DNA from: Spirosoma utsteinense
GTDB lineage: Bacteria; Bacteroidota; Bacteroidia; Cytophagales; Spirosomataceae
Reading direction: 5' to 3'
DNA length: 64,000 nucleotides
NCBI RefSeq assembly: GCF_014282275.1
Contig: NZ_VFIA01000020.1
Span: 61,342 to 125,341, forward strand
In this document: positions 48,275 to 56,735 of the stretch, in pieces
How the letters are laid out: each line of letters starts with the position of its first letter
Position numbering within the stretch: position 1 is the first letter of the stretch
Program-made: the position numbers and the translations under genes
Notes under the pieces: model-generated
Told to the model about the DNA's origin: nothing
Databases searched by the model: none
The model's input: the letters and a program-made list of their open reading frames with translations, nothing else

Positions 48275-48925
48275 TTATGGAATGTCCATGTACTTGTGCG
48301 TCTGCAACGAAATTTGCCATTGTGGATGGTCTTTAACGTATTCAACGATGCGGGGTAGCATTTCATTGGAACGACTCCACTCGGTTTGCAAAAAGAGTTT
48401 GCAATCGGGCCGCAGGTAGGGCACAAATGATTCGGCAAACGCAAAATCGGATGCGTTGTAAATGATTACTTTCAACTCGTTGGCTTTGTCGAAGATAGCA
48501 GGATTGGGCTTTTTGAATTTTTTGGGCGAAAAACAGATCCAGTCCCACGAGCCGGTCACGGCCTGGCATACCCCCGATGTTTCGATGTTTGTGCGGAAAC
48601 CCGCCGTTTGCAGGGCTGCGGTCAGGGCGGTGAGGTCGTGCATGAGGGGCTCGCCCCCGGTAATGACTGCCATACGGCCTGGATACTGCAAGGCCCCCGT
48701 GACAATGGTGTCGATGGTTTGTTTGGGGTGAGCATTGGCGTCCCACGACTCTTTGACGTCGCACCAGTGACAGCCAACATCGCAGCCACCCAGCCGGATA
48801 AAATAAGCCGCCCGGCCCGAGTGGGCTCCTTCACCCTGAATGGTATAAAAATCTTCCATTACCGGCAGGGCAATCGCCGGATCAGGAACGTTCATATGCC
48901 GCGCTGCTGTGGACGGGCTCGGCAT
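48275..48925 (-). CDS. queE: 7-carboxy-7-deazaguanine synthase QueE
   Basis: 216 residues from the ATG at 48925. A radical SAM protein with a CxxxCxxC cluster (Cys48, Cys52, Cys55) in LGGCDVGCHWCDVKESWD, an ITGGEPL motif for SAM, and FYTIQGEGAHSG for substrate. It converts carboxytetrahydropterin to CDG in queuosine biosynthesis. A longer frame starts with TTG at 48973 or ATG at 48967, but a -7 box at 48971-48978 would place the transcript start downstream of both, so the ATG at 48925 was chosen. No other queuosine gene adjoins it; the OmpA protein gene follows. Confidence 0.92.
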   Translation of the reverse strand: MPSPSTAARHMNVPDPAIALPVMEDFYTIQGEGAHSGRAAYFIRLGGCDVGCHWCDVKESWDANAHPKQTIDTIVTGALQYPGRMAVITGGEPLMHDLTALTAALQTAGFRTNIETSGVCQAVTGSWDWICFSPKKFKKPNPAIFDKANELKVIIYNASDFAFAESFVPYLRPDCKLFLQTEWSRSNEMLPRIVEYVKDHPQWQISLQTHKYMDIP

Positions 48926-48970
48926 CGATTCTTCAGTTTGTTGTTGTTGTGTCTGTTCCAAAAGCATATA

Positions 48971-48978
48971 CAAAGATA
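48971..48978 (-). promoter_or_regulatory. Candidate -7 box for queE
   Basis: TATCTTTG on the minus strand matches TAnnTTTG. It decides the queE start in favour of 48925, with a leader of about 40 nt. No ideal -33 TTG is visible upstream. Confidence 0.4.
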
Positions 48979-49087
48979 CGATACTGCCGTTAAGTCACTC
49001 CATTTGCCGGTTACTAAATCGGGCGGAGGTTCGGGGGGGTGTTTTTGCGTACTTAGCTGGCTATCAGTGCTTAGTTGACCAACTGCC

Positions 49088-49462
49088 ATGCCGTATCTTA
49101 CTTCATTCTCCGGGCGGGTCCGTTTGTGGGCTACCCTGTTACTGCTTTCTGCCTGCCTGCCCGGCTGCGTCACCACCCGGATCGTTACGATCCCCAACAG
49201 CTGCGACAGCCCCGAGCGCGACCCGACGACGGAAAAGGTTGTCACGGCCAGATTCTGGGGACTGGTGCAGCCTGCCAACGTGACGCCCCCCTGTGCGGCC
49301 CCGGCCGGGCAGGGGTTCAACCACCTCAACGGCGTAACCGTCTGGACAACGGCCGATCAGGTCCTGCTGTCTGTTGTCACACTCGGTATCGTCATCAAAC
49401 GCCATATCCGCTGGTGCTGCGCCCCGTTCATTCCGCCCCCCGACGAATCTGAACGCCCCTGA
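49088..49462 (+). CDS. Small putative lipoprotein
   Basis: 124 residues with an N-terminal hydrophobic stretch and lipobox LPGC (Cys27). The mature part contains three further Cys pairs or singles (NSC, PPCAAP, WCCAP) and a hydrophobic segment (QVLLSVVTLGIVIK) near the C-terminus. The layout, with ARFWGLVQP in the middle and a hydrophobic GIV segment at the end, resembles Bor/Iss-like small surface lipoproteins, but similarity is weak. It precedes the FAD oxidoreductase by 42 bp. Function unknown. Confidence 0.65.
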   Translation: MPYLTSFSGRVRLWATLLLLSACLPGCVTTRIVTIPNSCDSPERDPTTEKVVTARFWGLVQPANVTPPCAAPAGQGFNHLNGVTVWTTADQVLLSVVTLGIVIKRHIRWCCAPFIPPPDESERP

Positions 49463-49504
49463 TGTTGTGTCTACTGTACGTTTATTTTCTCTCCTATCCC
49501 TGCC

Positions 49505-51151
49505 ATGAGTATTCCATCCGGTGTTGTGCCCAAGCCCCTAACGGAGTGGCCCAACCGTCACGAGAACTTTGTCCAGCCGCTTACGCCCGGCGCTTCATTC
49601 AAATTACAGCTGCCTAATCTGCCCAGCGCCCGCGAACGCTATCAGCAAACAACGGCTAATATTCAGTGGCTTATTCGCGAAGCCATCCAGACCGGTTTCT
49701 CGTTGCGGGCAATGGGCAACAACTGGTCGTTTACGAAGGTAGGGGTGTCAGACGGGGGGATCGTGGATACCGTTTCGCTGAAACAGACCAAAATCATTAC
49801 GAACACGATGGTGGCCCCTGCCTACCTGGAGGCTGGCAAATCGGCGGGTAACTTGTTTTTCACCCAGTGTGGTATGAAAGTGCTCGAACTGGAAACCATT
49901 CTGGAAGGACGGGGCAAGTCTTTGCGGGCATCGGGGGCCAGCAATGCCCAGACCATCGTGGGCGCGCTCTCGACCGGTACCCACGGGGCAGCTTACCGCT
50001 TTGGTGCCGTACACGATCAGGTGGTAGGCATTCATTTAGTGTGTGGTCCCGATCGGCATGTCTGGCTCGAACGGGCCTCATACCCCGTGGCAGGCGATGG
50101 GCTGCTCGACTGGATGGGGAAACCGGAAATAATGCGGGACGACGACCTGTTCAACGCGGTGCTGGTCAGCTTTGGGTCGTTCGGGATCATTCATGGCGTA
50201 CTGCTGGAAACCGAAGACCTGTTCTGGCTGAAAGGGTATAGCCAGAAGCAGATACCGTACAACGACGGTCTGAAAAAGGCCATGACTGAACTCGATTTTT
50301 CGGGCCTGACCCAGGCCATGAGCCTGCCCACGCCCCAGCCGGGTTTCGAGCCGTATCATTTTCAGATGATTGTCAATCCGCATCAGTTCGATCGGGCAGG
50401 GCTCAATCCCAACCGGGGGGCCTACGTACGTATTCTCTACAAAGCAAACCAGAAGCCGCCTGCCGACCAGGACCCGCCAGTGGCCGGAGCGTTCACCTAC
50501 GGAGACAGCACGATGGGGCTGGTGCAAACGATTCTGGACCGGATAGGGCCATTTGCTCCCCTGCTTGTGCCATCGATGGTGAATCTGCTCTATCCGCAGG
50601 CCCTGGAGGATACCAATGGCGTAGTGGGCACTATGAGCGAATTTTTCGGGAACACCAATATTCGGGGTAAAGCCACCAGTGCCGCTATCGGTGTATCGGC
50701 AGCGGATAGTCCGAGGGTGCTGGAGGAGATCGTGCAGCTGAACGACCAGCACGCATTCCCGGGCATTCTGGGCCTGCGCTGGGTAAAGAAAACCCCCGCC
50801 CTGCTGGGCTTTACCCGCTATGCGGTAACCTGCGTCATTGAGCTGGATGGCGTTACGTCTAACCTGACCGATGCTTTTCTGGAACGCATCTGGAATCGAC
50901 TCGACCTGCTGGGTATTGCTTATACCATGCATTGGGGGAAGATTAATTTTGGCCTGAATGAAGGCCGTGTTCGTACCATGTATACCGATCTATCCGTAAA
51001 CCGGTGGCTTCGGGCCCGGCAGGAGCTACTCGATAACGCTACTCAAACTGTATTTACGAACGCATTCATGCAGCAGTGTGGCCTCGATAAATCAGGGCTT
51101 CCGGTTGTACCCATCAGTCCGCCCTCGCCCGTCGTCAGCCCCGTTGTCTGA
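49505..51151 (+). CDS. FAD-binding oxidoreductase (PCMH/VAO fold, lactone oxidase-like)
   Basis: 548 residues. The FAD-binding PCMH domain is at about 45-240: FSLRAMGNNWSFTKV, ASGASNAQTIVGALSTGTHG (in pieces) and FGAVHDQVVGIHLVCGPDRH. The C-terminal part (about 250-530) is a substrate domain ending with HWGKINFGLNEGRVR, where the His resembles the active-site region of aldonolactone oxidases. It probably oxidises a sugar lactone, alditol or related alcohol. No signal peptide. The substrate is undetermined; a small lipoprotein gene lies just upstream. Confidence 0.82.
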   Translation: MSIPSGVVPKPLTEWPNRHENFVQPLTPGASFKLQLPNLPSARERYQQTTANIQWLIREAIQTGFSLRAMGNNWSFTKVGVSDGGIVDTVSLKQTKIITNTMVAPAYLEAGKSAGNLFFTQCGMKVLELETILEGRGKSLRASGASNAQTIVGALSTGTHGAAYRFGAVHDQVVGIHLVCGPDRHVWLERASYPVAGDGLLDWMGKPEIMRDDDLFNAVLVSFGSFGIIHGVLLETEDLFWLKGYSQKQIPYNDGLKKAMTELDFSGLTQAMSLPTPQPGFEPYHFQMIVNPHQFDRAGLNPNRGAYVRILYKANQKPPADQDPPVAGAFTYGDSTMGLVQTILDRIGPFAPLLVPSMVNLLYPQALEDTNGVVGTMSEFFGNTNIRGKATSAAIGVSAADSPRVLEEIVQLNDQHAFPGILGLRWVKKTPALLGFTRYAVTCVIELDGVTSNLTDAFLERIWNRLDLLGIAYTMHWGKINFGLNEGRVRTMYTDLSVNRWLRARQELLDNATQTVFTNAFMQQCGLDKSGLPVVPISPPSPVVSPVV

Positions 51152-51519
51152 CAAGGTCTATGGTAGTTATAGGCCGACCTGTTGAAGCCAAACGATACGG
51201 TTTAGCCAACAGGCTGGACTGTAGGGACTACGTATCGCTATTTTCTAGCTGAAAAACCTTGCCCTTCTCCGTGGGCTGCTCTACCTTTGCCCCATGATTT
51301 CCCAACGGGCTACCACATTTCCTCTTCGACATCGTCGCCATCATTGTGACTGCTAAGTCACTACGGCCTCCCTGTAGTCCCGTTTTTCCTGTATTTTTGC
51401 CCCTCTGTTCATTCAATCGTATCCTGCTCTGGCAGCAGAGCGTATTCGTTTCCATCCGAAATCAGTAGTTTACCTGATGTGTGAATGTCATCATACATCT
51501 TATACCATACACCTGTTTA
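51152..51519 (+). promoter_or_regulatory. hisG upstream region: -7 box 51392-51399 and leader hairpin 51426-51441
   Basis: TATTTTTG at 51392-51399 matches TAnnTTTG and would start transcription near 51406, giving a leader of about 114 nt. GCTCTG-GCAG-CAGAGC at 51426-51441 is a 6-bp hairpin in it. A short ORF (see next entry) overlaps the hisG start. The -33 box is not clear. Bases 51152-51390 contain nothing recognisable. Confidence 0.45.
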
Positions 51520-51520
51520 A
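51485..51520 (+). CDS. 11-codon leader ORF overlapping the hisG start
   Basis: ATG at 51485 encodes MSSYILYHTPV and stops at TAA 51518-51520, so stop and the hisG ATG (51520) share a base: TAATG. This arrangement couples translation of the leader to hisG. Only one His codon (near the end, after Tyr-rich YILY) is present, so classical attenuation by a His run is unlikely. It may be chance; conservation is the test. Confidence 0.35.
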   Translation: MSSYILYHTPV

Positions 51521-52380
51521 TGTCATCTGTACTTCGTATTGCCCTTCAGAAATCCGGTCGCCTGAGCGAGGATTCCTACCAGCTTTTCAAAGAATGCGGG
51601 ATTCGCTTCGACTATGGAACTGGAAAACTCAAGTCCGTTTCATCTAATTTTCCCGCTGAGTTCCTGTTCCTGCGCGACGACGACATCCCCGGTTACGTTG
51701 AAGATGGCGTGGCAGACCTGGGTATCGTGGGGGAGAACGTGGCTGTCGAGACCGGCCGGCCGTTGGAAACGGTTCATAAGCTGGGCTTTTCCAAATGCCG
51801 ACTTTCGATTGCTATTCCGCGCGGAGTCGACTGGACCGGTATTCAGGATCTGGAGGGCAAAAATATTGCTACGTCCTATCCTAATCTGTTGGGTAAGTAC
51901 CTCGCCGGCGAAGGCGTTCGGGCCGAGATTCACGAAATCAGCGGATCGGTGGAGATTGCGCCGAGCATCGGTCTGGCCGAAGCCGTTTGTGACATTGTCA
52001 GCTCGGGGAGCACACTGCTCAGCAATGGCCTGAAGGAAGTCGAAACGATTTTCCGTTCCGAAGCCATTCTCATTGCGCGGCCTGAACTTGACGCCGGCAA
52101 GCGGGCGTTAGTAGACAAGCTGCTCTTCCGGATCAAATCGGTACAGGCGGCCAAGAACAACAAATACATTGTGCTGAATGCTCCTAATCAGGCTCTCGAA
52201 CAGATAACGGCCTTGCTGCCGGGCATGAAAAGCCCGACCGTTACGCCCCTGGCTACCGAAGGCTGGAGTTCGGTGCACTCGGTGCTGAATGAAAACGAGT
52301 TCTGGGAAAATATCGAAGCCATCCGGGCCGCTGGTGCCGAAGGTATTCTGGTGATCCCCATTGAGAAAATGATTTATTAG
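51520..52380 (+). CDS. hisG: ATP phosphoribosyltransferase, long form
   Basis: 286 residues from the ATG at 51520 (an upstream GTG in frame is unlikely). Catalyses the first step of histidine synthesis, ATP plus PRPP to phosphoribosyl-ATP. Signatures are LRIALQKSGRLSEDS at the start, GVADLGIVGENV, IATSYPNLLGKYL and the PRPP loop in ISGSVEIAPSIGLAEAVCDIVSSG (in pieces). The C-terminal ~75 residues form the ACT-like histidine feedback domain of long-form HisG, so no HisZ is needed. hisD follows by 18 bp. Confidence 0.96.
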   Translation: MSSVLRIALQKSGRLSEDSYQLFKECGIRFDYGTGKLKSVSSNFPAEFLFLRDDDIPGYVEDGVADLGIVGENVAVETGRPLETVHKLGFSKCRLSIAIPRGVDWTGIQDLEGKNIATSYPNLLGKYLAGEGVRAEIHEISGSVEIAPSIGLAEAVCDIVSSGSTLLSNGLKEVETIFRSEAILIARPELDAGKRALVDKLLFRIKSVQAAKNNKYIVLNAPNQALEQITALLPGMKSPTVTPLATEGWSSVHSVLNENEFWENIEAIRAAGAEGILVIPIEKMIY

Positions 52381-52398
52381 GTTGCTCTGCTAACTACG

Positions 52399-53688
52399 AT
52401 GACTATTATCCCCTTTCCCGATCGTGCTGAGTGGCCCCGCCTGCTGGCCCGCCCCGTGCAGTCGACGCAGCAGATCGAAGCGGCCGTAGCGCCTATCCTG
52501 GCCCAGGTTCGGGCCGGGGGCGATGCCGCACTCATTGAACTCGCTCAGAAATTCGACAAAGTCGATCTGTCGAACGGTGGTCTGGAGGTTGACGCAGCCG
52601 TCCTCGACGCGGCCGAAGCCCAACTGACCGACGAGCTGAAAGCCGCCATCCGGCAGGCATACCAGAATATCCGGACGTTCCATGAGCGGCAGAAACAGCC
52701 CATCGAAAAAGTGGAGACCATGCCCGGCGTGGTCTGCTGGCGCCGGAGTGTAGGCATCGAAAAGGTGGGTTTGTACATTCCGGGCGGTACGGCTCCGCTG
52801 TTTAGCACAGTGCTGATGCTGGGTGTGCCGGCGCAACTGGCGGGCTGCCGCGAGGTCGTGCTCTGTACGCCCAGCAATCACCCGGCCATTTATTTCGCGG
52901 CCCGTCTGGTAGGTATCACGAAGGTGTTCCGGATTGGTGGGGCACAGGCCATTGCGGCCATGGCCTATGGAACGGAATCGGTACCGCAGGTCTACAAGAT
53001 TTTCGGGCCGGGGAACCAGTACGTTACATCGGCCAAGATGCTGGTGGCGAAAGAAGGTATGGCCATCGACATGCCCGCCGGGCCAAGCGAGGTAGCCATT
53101 TATGCCGATGATACGGCGGTACCGTCGTTCGTAGCCGCCGATCTGCTCTCGCAGGCCGAGCACGGTGCCGACAGTCAGGTGCTGCTGGTGTCGACAAGCA
53201 GGCAGTTGATCAGCATCGTAAACCTGACGATTGGCACCCAACTCGAAAAGCTGCCCCGGCGCGATCTGGCTGGTAAGGCGCTGGAAAACAGCAAAGCTAT
53301 ACTAGTTGAGACGCAGGCCGACGCCATTGATCTGCTCAACGCCTATGCGGCCGAGCACCTGATCCTGAGCGTCGAAAACGCCGAAGCGGTGGCCGATAAG
53401 ATCATCAACGCCGGTTCTATTTTCCTGGGCAACTACACGCCTGAGTCGGCCGGTGACTACGCGTCGGGAACGAACCACACGCTGCCGACGAACGGCTTTG
53501 CCCGCGCCTACAGCGGGGTGTCGCTGGACAGTTTCGTCAAGAAGATTACGATGCAGCACATTACACCGGCCGGTTTGCAGCTCCTCGGACCCGTAGTTGA
53601 AGCCATGGCCGAAGCAGAATCGCTCGACGCCCACAAACGGGCCGTGAGTCTCCGTCTGGCCAGTCTGGCCGAGACGGTTCCAGGTTGA
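52399..53688 (+). CDS. hisD: Histidinol dehydrogenase
   Basis: 429 residues, full length. It oxidises histidinol to histidine in two NAD-dependent steps in the cytoplasm. Family marks: IPGGTAPLFSTVLMLGVPA, FRIGGAQAIAAMAYGT, KIFGPGNQYVTSAK, the zinc/catalytic region QAEHGADSQ, and SGTNHTLPT with the second active-site His. It lies 18 bp after hisG, but a toxin-antitoxin-like pair follows instead of hisC. Confidence 0.97.
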   Translation: MTIIPFPDRAEWPRLLARPVQSTQQIEAAVAPILAQVRAGGDAALIELAQKFDKVDLSNGGLEVDAAVLDAAEAQLTDELKAAIRQAYQNIRTFHERQKQPIEKVETMPGVVCWRRSVGIEKVGLYIPGGTAPLFSTVLMLGVPAQLAGCREVVLCTPSNHPAIYFAARLVGITKVFRIGGAQAIAAMAYGTESVPQVYKIFGPGNQYVTSAKMLVAKEGMAIDMPAGPSEVAIYADDTAVPSFVAADLLSQAEHGADSQVLLVSTSRQLISIVNLTIGTQLEKLPRRDLAGKALENSKAILVETQADAIDLLNAYAAEHLILSVENAEAVADKIINAGSIFLGNYTPESAGDYASGTNHTLPTNGFARAYSGVSLDSFVKKITMQHITPAGLQLLGPVVEAMAEAESLDAHKRAVSLRLASLAETVPG

Positions 53689-53723
53689 TTTTTGTTATCT
53701 TGCTAGCTAAACGGTCGAAAATC

Positions 53724-53972
53724 ATGAGCCAGTTATTGATTGAAGTAGATACGCCGGAAGATGAAGCCTTGCTGATGCAGTTGCTTCCGAAATTGAATTC
53801 GCGTATCCTGGAAAAAAGAGATAATCCCGAAACTAAGGATAATCAGGTGGAGAATAAACACTTGAAAGACGTTTTTGCCAAACTCACACGAAGTAAGGTC
53901 GCTGACAAATATGGTGACCCCTTGGAGTGGCAACGGGAAGCCCGTCAGGATAAACCTTTAACCGGACGCTAA
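53724..53972 (+). CDS. Antitoxin-like small protein (VapB position)
   Basis: 82 residues from the ATG at 53724. The chain is highly charged with a helical start (MSQLLIEVDTPEDEALLMQLL) and a Lys/Arg/Asp-rich C-terminus, as in antitoxins that unfold and wrap around the toxin. It precedes a PIN-domain gene with 2 bp between stop and start, the usual antitoxin-toxin order. The base composition is visibly more AT-rich than that of hisD before and the aminotransferase after. A recognised antitoxin family was not identified. Confidence 0.7.
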   Translation: MSQLLIEVDTPEDEALLMQLLPKLNSRILEKRDNPETKDNQVENKHLKDVFAKLTRSKVADKYGDPLEWQREARQDKPLTGR

Positions 53973-53974
53973 AG

Positions 53975-54349
53975 ATGATTGTTGATAGCAATGTAATCAT
54001 CTATTCTATTCAGCAAGGATACGAGAAACTACAGGAGTATTTGCTGGAGCGCTCCACACAGGTTTGCGCATCTACGATCACCAAGATTGAAGTAGTTGGC
54101 TTCCATAAACTAAATGACTCCGAAAAAGAGGAGTTCGAAGCGTTTTTTCGGCTTGTTACACTGCTTCCCATTACAAGTGAGGTTGTCGCCGAAGCCATTC
54201 GACTGCGTCAGCAGCGGAAGCGTTCGCTGGGCGATTCGATCATTGCCGCTACAGGCTTACTCTATAACCAGCCTGTGCTGACCAATAATTTACCCGACTT
54301 CACGGACATCCCCGGCCTGGAGGTTATCTCGCTGGAATCGGTGCTATAA
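53975..54349 (+). CDS. PIN-domain toxin, VapC-like
   Basis: 124 residues, a compact PIN domain. The acidic active-site residues are in place: Asp4 (MIVDSNV), Glu39 (TKIEVVG), Asp87 (LGDSIIAATG) and Asp108 or Asn104 near TNNLPDF. PIN toxins cleave tRNA or rRNA, and here the small gene 2 bp upstream is the probable antitoxin. The pair lies between hisD and an aminotransferase gene. It is AT-richer than its neighbours, suggesting acquisition. Confidence 0.85.
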   Translation: MIVDSNVIIYSIQQGYEKLQEYLLERSTQVCASTITKIEVVGFHKLNDSEKEEFEAFFRLVTLLPITSEVVAEAIRLRQQRKRSLGDSIIAATGLLYNQPVLTNNLPDFTDIPGLEVISLESVL

Positions 54350-54367
54350 AACTTTCACCCACCGTTC

Positions 54368-55552
54368 ATGTTTGACCTTTCCGCCCTTCGCGCCGACACT
54401 ACCGGCGTTCAGCATGTCGCTCACTTCAACAATGCCGGGGCTGCGCTCATGCCCGCCCCCGTGGTTGAAACAATCACTCAATACATTACGCTTGAATCGG
54501 AAGTAGGTGGCTACGAAGCGGCCGAGCTACGGCGCGATGCCATCCGGGGTTTCTACACCGCAACGGCTGAGCTACTGGGGACCAGGCCCGAGAACATAGC
54601 GGCCACGTCCAGCGCGACCGATGCTTATGCCCGGGCCCTGTCGGCCATTCCGTTCCGGCGGGGCGACGTTATCCTGACCACGATCAACGACTACGTATCG
54701 AACCAGATCGCATTCCTGTCGCTGCAAAAGCGGTTTGGCATCACGATCGTTCGGGCCGACGACGATCCAAAAGGGGGTGTCTCGGTGGAAGATATGGCGG
54801 CAAAAATCCAGTCGCTGAACCCCAGACTCGTAGCTGTAACCCACGTACCAACCAACTCCGGGCTGGTGCAACCCGTAGAAGCCATTGGGGCGCTTTGCCG
54901 GGAAAACGATGTTCTGTATTTGGTCGATGCCTGCCAGTCGGTGGGGCAGTTCCCGGTGAACGTCGGGCAGATTCAGTGCGATTTTCTGACCGCTACCTGC
55001 CGGAAGTTTCTGCGCGGGCCACGCGGCATGGGATTTCTGTATGTGTCTGATAAAGTACTGTCGGAAGGCTACGCGCCCCTGTTTGTCGATCTGCATGGCG
55101 CGTCGTGGGAGTCGGCCGACACGTTTTTGCCGGTACCAACGGCGCTGCGGTTCGAGGACTGGGAGTTTCCATACGCGCTGGTGCTGGGCGCTGCGGAGGC
55201 TCATCGGTACGCGCTGACGGTAGGGCTGGATACCATCGCCAGCCGCAATGCGGTCTTGTGCGCCCAACTACGCGGGCAGCTTGGTACACTACCCGGCGTT
55301 CGCCTGCTCGATGAGGGCGAACACCTGTCGAGCATCATCACCCTGTTCAGCGACCGCCAACCGGCCGAAGCCATCAAAGCCGCGTTGTCGGCGGAGCGGA
55401 TCAACACCTCGCTAAGCGTATACGGTGGCGCTATTCTGGATTACGGCCGGAAAGGGATGACGACGGCGGCCCTGCGCATCTCGCCCCATTACTACAATAC
55501 GGAGGCCGAACTGGACACCCTCGTCGACACGCTACAGCGGATACTGGCATGA
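54368..55552 (+). CDS. Class V aminotransferase (cysteine desulfurase-like fold)
   Basis: 394 residues, PLP-dependent fold type I. The PLP Lys is Lys213 in FLTATCRKFLRGPRG, with the ring-stacking His replaced by VAATSSATDAY-type residues, and Asp187-x2-Gln190 in YLVDACQSVGQ contacts the cofactor. NNAGAALMPAPV at the N-terminus is common to isopenicillin-epimerase-like and SufS-like members. No conserved catalytic Cys loop is evident, so it may be an aminotransferase/lyase rather than a desulfurase. The last bases overlap the deformylase start by 4 bp (ATGA). Confidence 0.88.
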   Translation: MFDLSALRADTTGVQHVAHFNNAGAALMPAPVVETITQYITLESEVGGYEAAELRRDAIRGFYTATAELLGTRPENIAATSSATDAYARALSAIPFRRGDVILTTINDYVSNQIAFLSLQKRFGITIVRADDDPKGGVSVEDMAAKIQSLNPRLVAVTHVPTNSGLVQPVEAIGALCRENDVLYLVDACQSVGQFPVNVGQIQCDFLTATCRKFLRGPRGMGFLYVSDKVLSEGYAPLFVDLHGASWESADTFLPVPTALRFEDWEFPYALVLGAAEAHRYALTVGLDTIASRNAVLCAQLRGQLGTLPGVRLLDEGEHLSSIITLFSDRQPAEAIKAALSAERINTSLSVYGGAILDYGRKGMTTAALRISPHYYNTEAELDTLVDTLQRILA

Positions 55553-56073
55553 AACACCTCGCCGATTTACTACTGCTAGGCGATCCGCGCCTGTACGAAA
55601 CCTGCGATCCGGTCCTGGAATCGGAGTTGCCGCTCGTACCCGGCTGGGTTGCCGACCTGCACAATGTGATGGAAGAGATCCGGGCGCGGTACCAGTTCGG
55701 ACGGGGCATTGCCGCACCCCAACTCGGAATTATGAAGCGACTGATCTACCTCAATGTCGATCGTCCCGTTGTCATCATCAACCCCGCGTTCGTAACGGTC
55801 AGCCCCGAAATCGATGAGTTGTGGGACGACTGTATGAGCTTTCCCAACCTACTGGTCCGGGTGCAGCGACACCGGAGCCTGACCATGACCTTCCGCGATG
55901 AACACTGGCAGCTGCACACCTGGGACGTAACAGACTGGTCGCTCTCGGAGTTGATTCAGCACGAATATGACCACCTGAACGGAGTCCTTTGCACCATGCG
56001 GGCTGTTGACGGCCAATCGTTGCGGTGGCGACCAACGCCCGCATCCACCGACGGGCTGCCCGCTCAGTTGTAA
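55549..56073 (+). CDS. def: Peptide deformylase-like protein with variant motif II
   Basis: 174 residues. Motif I GRGIAAPQLG (51-60), motif II DDCMS with Cys95, and motif III HEYDH with His138, Glu139, His142: the three metal ligands and the catalytic Glu are present, so removal of formyl groups from new proteins is possible. Motif II differs from the usual EGCLS. This could be a second, non-housekeeping deformylase. It overlaps the aminotransferase gene by 4 bp and precedes a GNAT gene by 17 bp. Confidence 0.85.
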   Translation: MKHLADLLLLGDPRLYETCDPVLESELPLVPGWVADLHNVMEEIRARYQFGRGIAAPQLGIMKRLIYLNVDRPVVIINPAFVTVSPEIDELWDDCMSFPNLLVRVQRHRSLTMTFRDEHWQLHTWDVTDWSLSELIQHEYDHLNGVLCTMRAVDGQSLRWRPTPASTDGLPAQL

Positions 56074-56090
56074 GTTTATCAACCTGACCA

Positions 56091-56624
56091 ATGATTGCCA
56101 ATTCTATTCTTGATTTTCAGCTACTGTCGGTTTCGGATGCCGAGCTATTGGCCGAGGTAGCGCTACGGGCCTATACCGACCATTACCTGCATTTATGGCA
56201 TGACGGTGGCGCGTGGTACATAAACCGGTCCTTCACGCCTGAGGTGCTGCGCCGGGAGCTGGATAATCCCAACGCCCGCTTTTACCTCGTTCAGCAGCAC
56301 GGCCAGCCGGTGGGCTTTCTCAAGCTGAACCTCCATCAGCCGTCGCCCTGCCAGGTAACGGTCAATGCGCTGGAACTGGAACGCATCTATCTGATCAACG
56401 CCGTTACGGGTCTGGGTATCGGGCGGGCCTGTATGCAGTTTGTGATCGAACAGGCCCGGCAGCTGCAAAAAGAGGTTGTCTGGCTCAAGTCGATGGATAG
56501 CAGCCATGATGCACTTGCGTTCTACGGGAAGATGGGTTTCGAGCCCTGCGGCACCGATCGCTTGCCCTTCGAGGTGATGAAAGAAGCGTTTCGGGGGATG
56601 ATCGTCCTGCACCGAACGCTGTAA
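56091..56624 (+). CDS. GNAT-family N-acetyltransferase
   Basis: 177 residues. The central acetyl-CoA fold is visible: LERIYLINAVTGLGIGRACM with the CoA-binding loop G-x-G-I-G-R, an N-terminal strand region, and ALAFYGKMGFEPCGTDRLPFEV near the end, usual for RimI- or PaiA-like enzymes. Substrate unknown. It lies 17 bp after the deformylase gene, and hisC follows 111 bp later with its own possible promoter. Confidence 0.9.
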   Translation: MIANSILDFQLLSVSDAELLAEVALRAYTDHYLHLWHDGGAWYINRSFTPEVLRRELDNPNARFYLVQQHGQPVGFLKLNLHQPSPCQVTVNALELERIYLINAVTGLGIGRACMQFVIEQARQLQKEVVWLKSMDSSHDALAFYGKMGFEPCGTDRLPFEVMKEAFRGMIVLHRTL

Positions 56625-56664
56625 AGCAGGAGGCCGCAAACGTCCGGCGCGAAAAACCTGTCCT

Positions 56665-56672
56665 TATCTTTG
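56665..56672 (+). promoter_or_regulatory. Candidate -7 box for hisC
   Basis: TATCTTTG matches TAnnTTTG. It would start transcription near 56679, with about 57 nt to the hisC ATG. It lies after the inserted gene block, which could explain why hisC still needs its own promoter. The -33 element is not clear. Confidence 0.4.
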
Positions 56673-56735
56673 ATCAAAATTTACGCTATCAACGTTGCCT
56701 GACTACAGGCACCTGTTCGCTGACCCCTTATACGC

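Noticed and set aside
52390..53241. 283-codon minus-strand frame opposite hisD
   Set aside because: It lies inside a strongly conserved hisD gene and has no family features.
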